Made by a program: the position numbers and the translations under genes
From: Bacillota bacterium
Lineage (GTDB): Bacteria > Bacillota > Clostridia > Oscillospirales > Ruminococcaceae
Reading direction: 5' to 3'
DNA length: 27,870 nucleotides
NCBI GenBank assembly: GCA_023431215.1
Contig: JAEYXR010000021.1
Location: 1-27,870 of the forward strand
Shown here: positions 22,662 to 27,870 of the stretch, piece by piece
Numbering within the stretch: the first letter of the stretch is position 1
Layout: every line of letters starts with the position of its first letter
Notes under the pieces: generated by a model
Database searches by the model: none
Told to the model about the DNA's origin: nothing
The model's input: only the letters and a program-made list of their open reading frames with translations

Positions 22662-24137
22662 TTATCTAAACCAGCGGGCAAATCTTGTTTGAGTAGGAGC
22701 AGCCTTAGGCAAGGGTGCACTGGGCGGCATATCCTCCTCCTGAAAGGGCGGTGCCCCCTCAATGAGGCTTTGGGAAGTAAGGTATTTACTAAGCAAATCC
22801 TCCTTGGGAGCTGGGATAGTGGCGGTAGCCGGAGGAAGAACAGTGCCGGCACTGGGTATCATAGAAGTCATGCCTATGGTTAAAATGGGAACATTGTCAT
22901 TATAAATTTTATCAAACTGACTCAGAGGCAGGGGGTTTACGCCGCGGCCTACTTCAATGGTATAACCGGGTCGGTTATACTGCTGGATAAACCAGTCCTT
23001 GTATCCGGCATAGCCCGAGGCGGCAGGGGTTTCTTCTACAGAATAGCCGCTGGCATTACCCATCTCCTGTGCTATGGCAAGAGAATCCTTGGGAAGGTAA
23101 TCCAGATAACGCCAGTAAATGATTTCACCCTGGGAGTGGTAAGAGAGGGTAAGAGCAAAATTTTGTGTCAGGGTAAACAGGAACATCGCCACTACCTCCG
23201 GCTGAGAAAGAGGCGTGACGCCCACATAATCGCGGGGGCCTGGCTCGGTAAAGCCCTGTTCAAACTTTATTTCTCTGGCATTGGCCCAGCCGGCAGGGTA
23301 GCTCAAATTTAAATCAACACCGTTGATATTTGCCTTCCAGCCGGAAGGAAAAGGGATACCGGGATAATTTCTGGCCATGGTTTGCGCTTGTTTAAAGTAG
23401 TAATTATCGGGCTTAAAGAAGCCGGTTACAAGGTCAACACCATCTGGATTTACCATGGGTACAAGTACTAATCTGATATTGTCATAGAGCTCCTTTGCCA
23501 GCACACCACCAATTTTTTTGCCTGTGGCATAAGCCTTTGCATAGTCCTCCAGATATTTCAGGACCACCGGAGTGGTAATCCACTCATTTGCATGGTGAGA
23601 AGCGTTATAGCCTACTGATACACGCCCTTTTCCAATAACAAGAGCAGTGAGCGGGCGCCCCATAATACTGCGGCCTATCACAGAGGAGCCGATGAAAGGA
23701 TAACGTGCCTGTAATCCTTCCAGTACAAACCGAAGAACCTGAGAAGTAAAACTGATATTTGTAGGCACCAGGGGGAAGCCAAGGGGAATGATAAGGTTAG
23801 CTCCATCGGGAATATGCTTAGCCTCAATGGTAGGATTTGCCGTGGCAATGGCATCCATTGTTGTTTGGTATTGCTTTGCAAGGGTGTAAAAGGTATCGCC
23901 GGACTTTACCTGATGTTCTACGTAACCCGTCATATAGGGGGTTAGCTGTGCCCAGGTGCGAGGGCCGACAATACCGTCGTCCACCAGACCTTCTTTGGCT
24001 TGGAAGCGGATGACTGCATCCTCGGTAGAAGGCCCGAAATCTCCGTCAAGAACTCCGGGGTCTGCACCGGCACGGGAAAGTGCAAGCTGAACAAGCTCCA
24101 CCGTGGGGCCGGTACTGCCTATCCGAATGTTTTCCAT
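22662..24137 (-). CDS. M14-family peptidoglycan peptidase with PG-binding and LysM domains
   Basis: A 491-residue protein. Residues 8-65 form a peptidoglycan-binding domain (LDGDFGPSTEDAVIRFQ, GIVGPRTW), residues 72-118 a LysM domain, and residues 125-415 a zinc carboxypeptidase domain. The metal site is H182-x-x-E185 (HHANE) and H334 (SYHSQGE), with E395 (IEVGRG) as the general base. This order matches gamma-D-glutamyl-(L)-meso-diaminopimelate peptidase I-like enzymes that cleave peptide stems of peptidoglycan, often during sporulation. There is no signal peptide, as in forespore members of the family. The C-terminal 80 residues are proline-rich and low in complexity. A 12-bp gap separates it from the truncated peroxiredoxin upstream, so it may have lost its original promoter. 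Confidence 0.87.
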   Translation of the reverse strand: MENIRIGSTGPTVELVQLALSRAGADPGVLDGDFGPSTEDAVIRFQAKEGLVDDGIVGPRTWAQLTPYMTGYVEHQVKSGDTFYTLAKQYQTTMDAIATANPTIEAKHIPDGANLIIPLGFPLVPTNISFTSQVLRFVLEGLQARYPFIGSSVIGRSIMGRPLTALVIGKGRVSVGYNASHHANEWITTPVVLKYLEDYAKAYATGKKIGGVLAKELYDNIRLVLVPMVNPDGVDLVTGFFKPDNYYFKQAQTMARNYPGIPFPSGWKANINGVDLNLSYPAGWANAREIKFEQGFTEPGPRDYVGVTPLSQPEVVAMFLFTLTQNFALTLSYHSQGEIIYWRYLDYLPKDSLAIAQEMGNASGYSVEETPAASGYAGYKDWFIQQYNRPGYTIEVGRGVNPLPLSQFDKIYNDNVPILTIGMTSMIPSAGTVLPPATATIPAPKEDLLSKYLTSQSLIEGAPPFQEEDMPPSAPLPKAAPTQTRFARWFR

Positions 24138-24149
24138 AGGTGCACCACC

Positions 24150-24704
24150 CTATTCTTCAGAGGGAGGCGGCAGCTGGCGATAACACCAGAACCAGTCCTC
24201 ACACACTAAGTTTTGTGCTGAGGGATTATTTTGGCGAATCAGCAGTTCACTGTAGGTTTTAGGCGGTGGAACCATGACGGGCTGCCCTGGCTGCCAGTTT
24301 GCAGGTGTTACCACGTGGTCACGGTCGGTGACTTGCAAGGCAGTTACCAAACGGATGATTTCGGGAATACTGCGGCCATTGGTAGGCGGGTAAGCCAAGA
24401 TTGCACGAATCTTTTGGTTGGGGTCAACAATAAACACATCACGGACGGTTTCTGAATCACTTGTGGCAAGGGCAATCATACCATACATCCGGGCAATATC
24501 TCCGGTGCGGTCAGCGACAATAGGAAATGGTATCTGCACACCGGTAGTCATGTAAATGGCGTACACCCAAGCCAAATGGGAGGGGTTGCTGTCAATGCTA
24601 AGTCCCAGAAGCTGCACACCTAAATCTTCAAATTGATTGAATGCCCTGGCAAGGGCAAGAAACTCAGTAGTGCAGACTGGTGTAAAAACTCCCCTAGTAA
24701 TAAA
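24150..24704 (-). pseudogene. Peroxiredoxin (1-Cys/Prx6-like) missing its N-terminus
   Basis: Reading the minus strand, the frame opens after a TAG at 24707-24705 and at once shows GVFTPVCTTEF, the peroxidatic-cysteine motif of Prx6-type peroxiredoxins (cysteine codon at 24674-24672). It continues with LARAFNQFEDLGVQLLGLSID and a full C-terminal domain to 24150. The roughly 40 residues normally before the motif, including the start codon, are absent. The only usual start codon further in (GTG at 24617) lies after the catalytic Cys, so an active enzyme cannot be made from here. A serine recombinase gene begins just to the right. The gene has most likely been split by the element, and the missing 5' part should lie at its far end. 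Confidence 0.85.
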
Positions 24705-24706
24705 CT

Positions 24707-24737
24707 AACCAGCATAAACTAAGTGTTTATGCTGGTT
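24707..24737 (-). terminator. Stem-loop after the recombinase gene
   Basis: AACCAGCATAAAC (24707-24719) and GTTTATGCTGGTT (24725-24737) form a perfect 13-bp stem with a TAAGT loop, 8 bp after the recombinase stop. The following T-content on the minus strand is moderate (TTAGTTTATT). It might also be part of the attachment site. Confidence 0.6.
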
Positions 24738-24744
24738 TATGTCT

Positions 24745-26241
24745 TTATAATGCAAATTCGATGGTTACCTGACCGTTCTCATCCAAATACACTACACCAA
24801 CAATAGAACGTATGACAGAAGCCTTTTGATCCATGTTAAGGCTTTCAAATTTATCCAACTGCTTTTTAATCCAGTATATATCCGGATGTGCATATTTTTG
24901 CATTTGAGCAGGTGCCTTGCACTTTTGCAGCTGCTCATGCAGCTCGGTAATTTTCTTGGTCAACAGGCTATCCACAATGGAATTACCGTTACCAATGTTG
25001 TTAAGAAGGTTATCAAGTTGTGCTTTAATTTTTATTGCTTCATCCGGTACGGTGGAGGTGTCAGTAAAAGAATCTGCACCACTGTGAATCATGATTGTAT
25101 TAATATGCTGCCGGCAAGCTTCCAGGATAAGATTTTCAAAATCCGATGCAGAAATAAAGCTTCTGTTATGGCAGACTCCGGACTGGCTGCGGCCTCGGCA
25201 ATAATAGTAAATATAGATGCTGCCACTTGGCTTTGTAGTATATTTGATGCCAACACTTTTGCCACAGCACTTACATTTTACAATGCCGTTTAAGAAAGTA
25301 GCCTGGGAACGTTTACCAAGGTTTTGTACGGTGTTTTTATCCAGGATGCTTTGTGCGGTAATATACTCATCTGAGCTGATAAGCGGCTGATGAATGCCAA
25401 CAACGGCTATATGATTGCTGGGGTCTGTTGCTTCGTTTCTGTTTTTGGTTTTAAAAAAAAGATGCATTCCATGCTCAGCGTCAAAGTCATCAATGGAATT
25501 TGAGATATGTATTCCTTTACTGCTCAGATATTGATATATTCTGGAATCTGCACAGCAGGGCGTAATGTTTGTAAGCACTCGCTTAATAGCGTTACTGCTC
25601 CATTGTTTTCCGGAGCCGGTAAACTTGCCGGCACGGTTCATTCTATGAGCGATACTGGTTAAGCTATGTCCAGCAATAAAGTCGGCAAAGATTTGCTGCA
25701 AATCTTCTGCTCTGTCGCTTGGAACAAGCATGGAGGCCTGTTTACCGTCAATGGTGAACTTAGCCCCTTGGTAGCCAAAAGGCGTGTTACCGCCCATGTA
25801 GAGCCCCTGCAGTGCGCGATACTTATAGTTGTCAGCAATTCTGGTTGCAATTGTCTCTCGTTCCAGCTGAGCAAACACCATGACAATATAAACCATGGCG
25901 CGGCCAATGGGGCTGGAGGTATCAAGCTGTTCGGTGGCAGACATAAATTGTACGTTGTATTTTTCCAGAAGCTGCAGAAGATTTGCAAAATCAATGATGT
26001 TACGAGTGATACGATCCAGCCGGTAGGCAATGATGGCTCTGACTTTACGCGACTTTATCTGTTCAATCATTTTTTCAAACTGTGGACGGTTGGTATTTTT
26101 GCCGGAGTAGCCCACATCTTTAAAAATCATGATATCATTTTGAGTCAGTTTTTTGCATTGGTCAATTTGTGCTTCTATAGAAACGCTGTCAGGCCGTTCC
26201 AGCGATTGTCTGGCATAGATAATATCAAATTGCTCAGCCAA
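24745..26241 (-). CDS. Large serine recombinase (integrase)
   Basis: A 498-residue protein. The N-terminal resolvase domain (about 1-145) has the catalytic serine S13 in YARQSLE and the arginines of AYRLDRITRN and QLERETIATRI. A recombinase domain follows (about 165-280, GLYMGGNTPFGYQ...), then a zinc ribbon (KCKCCGKS...YYYCRGRSQSGVC, about 325-360) and a helical, coiled-coil-like C-terminus. The length is like that of CisA/SpoIVCA and phage integrases, shorter than TnpX. It would catalyse site-specific integration and excision. The start is TTG at 26241 with a GGGGGTG ribosome binding site. The stop is 40 bp from the truncated peroxiredoxin, so it is very probably the enzyme that made that insertion. 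A recombination directionality factor was not identified. Confidence 0.92.
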   Translation of the reverse strand: MAEQFDIIYARQSLERPDSVSIEAQIDQCKKLTQNDIMIFKDVGYSGKNTNRPQFEKMIEQIKSRKVRAIIAYRLDRITRNIIDFANLLQLLEKYNVQFMSATEQLDTSSPIGRAMVYIVMVFAQLERETIATRIADNYKYRALQGLYMGGNTPFGYQGAKFTIDGKQASMLVPSDRAEDLQQIFADFIAGHSLTSIAHRMNRAGKFTGSGKQWSSNAIKRVLTNITPCCADSRIYQYLSSKGIHISNSIDDFDAEHGMHLFFKTKNRNEATDPSNHIAVVGIHQPLISSDEYITAQSILDKNTVQNLGKRSQATFLNGIVKCKCCGKSVGIKYTTKPSGSIYIYYYCRGRSQSGVCHNRSFISASDFENLILEACRQHINTIMIHSGADSFTDTSTVPDEAIKIKAQLDNLLNNIGNGNSIVDSLLTKKITELHEQLQKCKAPAQMQKYAHPDIYWIKKQLDKFESLNMDQKASVIRSIVGVVYLDENGQVTIEFAL

Positions 26242-26349
26242 TAAGACACCCCCGCTCTTTGTTATAATCTCTCAATATTAATATTATTTTCTTTTTCATT
26301 TTATTTGCATAATAGAAATGTACATACACATTATCCGGCCTGCCAGCAT

Positions 26350-26582
26350 ATGATGATGGGCGTAGAATTGGCACACAAAATATTTCAGAAGGTTACAACA
26401 AGAGATTTGCCACAGCAGTATTCCAACTGCAAAAGTAAGTAAACGAAGTTTTAAACTATCGTAATGAGCTGATGGTGGCCACCTGTGATGGCATTATTAC
26501 TGACAAATAACGCCATCGTTTTAACCGGATTTTAAAGAAATTGCAAGACCTAGCAGCAGCGATTAGCTATGCAAAAAAGTAG
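26350..26582 (+). pseudogene. Decayed small gene of unknown family
   Basis: Two overlapping frames together read like one broken gene. A frame from 26350 (MMMGVELAHKIFQK...) stops at 26442. A second frame from about 26439 reads NYRNELMVATCDGIITDK, hits a TAA at 26508, and continues as RHRFNRILKKLQDLAAAIS to a TAG at 26580. The TAA could come from a CAA glutamine codon, and the first break needs a frameshift. I do not recognise the family. The 380-bp stretch 26242-26621 holds nothing else but AT-rich sequence and the palindrome AATATTAATATT near 26273. Confidence 0.4.
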
Positions 26583-26621
26583 TAGGACAAATTCAATCAT
26601 CCATATCATAAAGGAGAAGGG

Positions 26622-26849
26622 GTGGTATTTATGGGTGGCCGTCTAAGGTGCAAAAAGCCTGTTTTGGTGGAAGTGGTTATTCCGGATATTACTCTGCAAG
26701 AGCGGATGCACAGATTTGCCCAGCTAGAAACCATGGCAGGAAACATAAGAAAGCAAAATGGCCATGAAGATGCCAAGTGCTTTACCTATTGCGCCTATGA
26801 CGAACAGCAGGATAAACTCATTTATCACTTTAGTGCTGATGCAAAATAA
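26622..26849 (+). CDS. Small hypothetical protein of the element
   Basis: A 75-residue ORF with an AAGGAG site (26611-26616) before a GTG at 26622; an in-frame ATG at 26631 is an alternative and would shorten it by three residues. It contains two cysteines (CKKP near residue 10 and CFTYC near 53-57), no membrane segment, and a mixed helix/strand look (LQERMHRFAQLETMAGNI, then DKLIYHF). I do not recognise the family. It follows the decayed gene and ends in an inverted repeat. Good translation signals suggest that it is real. Confidence 0.6.
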   Translation: MVFMGGRLRCKKPVLVEVVIPDITLQERMHRFAQLETMAGNIRKQNGHEDAKCFTYCAYDEQQDKLIYHFSADAK

Positions 26850-26880
26850 GCCATCAAGCCTATTTTAGTCTAATGGCTTA
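26847..26880 (+). terminator. Inverted repeat at the end of the small hypothetical gene
   Basis: TAAGCCAT (26847-26854, overlapping the stop codon) and ATGGCTTA (26873-26880) are perfect inverted repeats with an 18-nt loop. No T run follows, so it is a weak terminator candidate at most. Confidence 0.3.
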
Positions 26881-26891
26881 AGAGTGAAAGA

Positions 26892-26990
26892 ATGGATGGT
26901 GTTTATGAAAATTTGCCAAGATTGTCTACCGACATTGATACTTATGTTAATGGAATAACTTCTGTCCTCAGAAATATAGCAGAGGCATAA
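26892..26990 (+). CDS. Possible 32-residue small ORF
   Basis: An ATG at 26892 opens a frame of 32 codons ending at 26990 (MDGVYENLPRLSTDIDTYVN...). Its composition is protein-like, but the upstream GAGTGAAAG is a poor ribosome binding site, so it may be a gene fragment. A strong terminator overlaps its stop. No family recognised. Confidence 0.3.
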   Translation: MDGVYENLPRLSTDIDTYVNGITSVLRNIAEA

Positions 26991-27035
26991 ATTTACCCCC
27001 GGAGTCTTTCGAGACTTCGGGGGTAAATTTATTTT
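26987..27035. terminator. Strong bidirectional stem-loop with TTCG loop
   Basis: The arms 26987-27007 and 27012-27032 pair over 21 bp with one wobble around a TTCG tetraloop. T-rich sequence follows on the plus strand and A-rich precedes it, so it can terminate both the small plus-strand ORFs and the minus-strand DUF503 gene. Confidence 0.85.
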
Positions 27036-27123
27036 GCAAACTTCCAACTTAAACATCATGAGCGACTCTCATTTTATTCTGAGCTGCAATGGTTGCAAAA
27101 CTTGTAAAAAAGTAAATATCTGC

Positions 27124-27405
27124 TTACCTGATTTCGCGCTGAACATTAATAATTTGAGCATCAATATTGTTCTCAATATACGTCAGTATCGAATCAATCA
27201 TACTGTCGGCATGCGATATGGTACCGGTGACACAAGCCAGCCCAAGCACAATAGTCTGGTGAACATCCTGCTCATCCACCTCAGAAATTGAAACATTGAA
27301 CTTGTTCTTCGTTTTATCAATTAAGCTCTTTACTATCATACGTTTTTCTTTTAAGGAGTGAACCCAAGGCGCATAGAGCTTAATGGTTACCGCTTCAATG
27401 ATCAT
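27124..27405 (-). CDS. DUF503 family protein (YlxP-like)
   Basis: A 93-residue protein with the DUF503 pattern: MIIEAVTIKLYAPWVHSLKEKRMIVKSLIDKTKNKFNVSISEVD. YlxP, the Bacillus member, is a small protein encoded beside nusA-infB-rbfA and implicated in ribosome maturation. Here the gene stands alone, so it is either a second copy carried by the element or a sign that host sequence resumes. An AAAGGGA site precedes the ATG. It converges on the strong terminator at 26987-27035. Confidence 0.82.
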   Translation of the reverse strand: MIIEAVTIKLYAPWVHSLKEKRMIVKSLIDKTKNKFNVSISEVDEQDVHQTIVLGLACVTGTISHADSMIDSILTYIENNIDAQIINVQREIR

Positions 27406-27593
27406 TTATTACCGTCCCTTTCGGTGTACTTCAATGCCCTCTAGGTGTATGCGAATAAAACAATCTACGACACAAATAATAGAAACACATGAGATGGTAT
27501 CTTCCATTTCACACCCATCTATTATACCCGCTGGAGAATAGTATAAGCCCTTATGTTTTAGATTGAAACGTTGGCATCCAAAGGAGTGTTTTT

Positions 27594-27728
27594 ATGAAAA
27601 AAGAACCAACAGATAAGCAATTTTTATCAACATCGGGTAACGCCAAGCACAAGTCACGGCAGGTAAAAAAGAAAAGCGGATGTACCTCTGAGGAAACACA
27701 CAAGACAAGAGATATTACTGAAGTCTAA
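27594..27728 (+). CDS. Small basic hypothetical protein
   Basis: A 44-residue ORF with a near-perfect AAAGGAG site 8 nt before the ATG. The product is strongly basic and lysine-rich in its middle (KHKSRQVKKKSG) and has no hydrophobic segment, so it might bind nucleic acid. I recognise no family. The 188-bp gap before it (27406-27593) holds a TTATAC/GTATAA inverted repeat at 27522-27546 around a 13-nt spacer, possibly linked to divergent promoters for this gene and the DUF503 gene. Confidence 0.5.
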   Translation: MKKEPTDKQFLSTSGNAKHKSRQVKKKSGCTSEETHKTRDITEV

Positions 27729-27771
27729 ATACTTTAATGAAAGGATTCTTTTGCGGAAAGGGTAATTTATC

Positions 27772-27870
27772 GTGGATAATAATAAAAACCGAATAAAAGA
27801 TAGACCTAAAAGCAACCCAACACTGAGAAAAATGAAACCGAAAGAAAACGCCGATGTTGGTATTATAAAC
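27772..27870 (+). CDS. Start of an unknown ORF, cut by the window edge
   Basis: A GTG at 27772 with a GGAAAGGG site 9 nt upstream opens a frame that stays open to the window edge (33 codons, basic, beginning with DNNKNRIKDRPKSN). Too short to assign; likely the next gene of the element. Confidence 0.4.
   Translation, partial: MDNNKNRIKDRPKSNPTLRKMKPKENADVGIIN

Larger units (their letters stand above)
24690..27870. mobile_element. Left part of an integrative element inserted in the peroxiredoxin gene
   Basis: From about 24690 the host peroxiredoxin frame ends and the sequence becomes AT-rich. A large serine recombinase gene sits at the border and reads towards it, the common arrangement for such integrases at an attachment site. 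Beyond it are a decayed gene, small ORFs with good ribosome binding sites but no known homology, and a DUF503 gene. The exact junction and the right end cannot be seen; no copy of the border or of the missing peroxiredoxin start was found to the right. The right coordinate is simply the window edge. Confidence 0.65.

Noticed and set aside
27034..27291. 85-codon plus-strand frame opposite DUF503
   Set aside because: Antisense to the clear DUF503 gene and without translation signals.

Overview
The window looks like a chromosomal stretch from an anaerobic, probably spore-forming member of the Clostridia (an Oscillospiraceae-type Firmicute is my best guess). The reasons are two [FeFe]-hydrogenase-type proteins with an associated SpoIIE-type phosphatase, strong AGGAGG-type ribosome binding sites, sigma-A-like promoters, a DUF1540 protein, a LysM/M14 peptidase of the kind linked to spore peptidoglycan, and the paired ACT (UPF0237) and UPF0210 genes. 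No rRNA and no CRISPR array were seen.

Layout. 1-2.8 kb (minus strand): a possible operon of an N-acetylglucosamine-6-phosphate deacetylase-like protein, an HD-domain hydrolase and an aminoglycoside-nucleotidyltransferase-like protein cut by the window edge. 3.3-4.2 kb: an aldose 1-epimerase-like gene with its own terminator. 4.3-9.4 kb: the hydrogenase block, made of a thioredoxin-like [2Fe-2S] protein, a PAS-containing (putatively sensory) [FeFe] hydrogenase, a PP2C/SpoIIE phosphatase, then, from its own promoter, a group B-like [FeFe] hydrogenase. 9.4-10.7 kb: an extended -10 promoter, a three-way-junction RNA candidate beginning at the predicted transcription start, and a ferritin-like/VIT metal transporter. 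10.8-12.3 kb: a glycerophosphodiester phosphodiesterase and a GNAT acetyltransferase. 12.4-14.1 kb (minus): UPF0210 and its ACT partner. 14.4-18.4 kb (plus): an HD hydrolase, an AlaX-like tRNA editing protein, a VOC protein, a nucleotidyltransferase and a MerR regulator with a textbook 19-bp-spacer MerR promoter. 18.6-22.3 kb (minus): DUF1540, an AbrB-type membrane protein and glutamine-dependent NAD synthetase. 22.4 kb: tRNA-Val(CAC). 22.7-24.7 kb (minus): an M14 peptidase and a peroxiredoxin that has lost its N-terminus.

From about 24.69 kb to the right edge the sequence changes character. It is AT-rich and holds a large serine recombinase, a decayed gene, several small unknown ORFs and a DUF503 gene. 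The recombinase abuts a peroxiredoxin whose reading frame begins only a few codons before its catalytic cysteine, so I infer that an integrative element is inserted in that gene. The left end is in the window and the right end is not identified.

How the genes work together: the hydrogenase block reads as a sense-and-respond module. A PAS/Fe-S hydrogenase would sense H2 or redox state, the phosphatase would pass the signal on, and the group B hydrogenase would be a partner or output. The leader of the group B hydrogenase gene and the leader of the metal transporter downstream share a near-identical motif of about 23 nt, which hints at a common cis-acting control. Part of that motif forms the 5' arm of the three-way-junction RNA. 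This shared motif and the RNA are the best candidates here for something undescribed.
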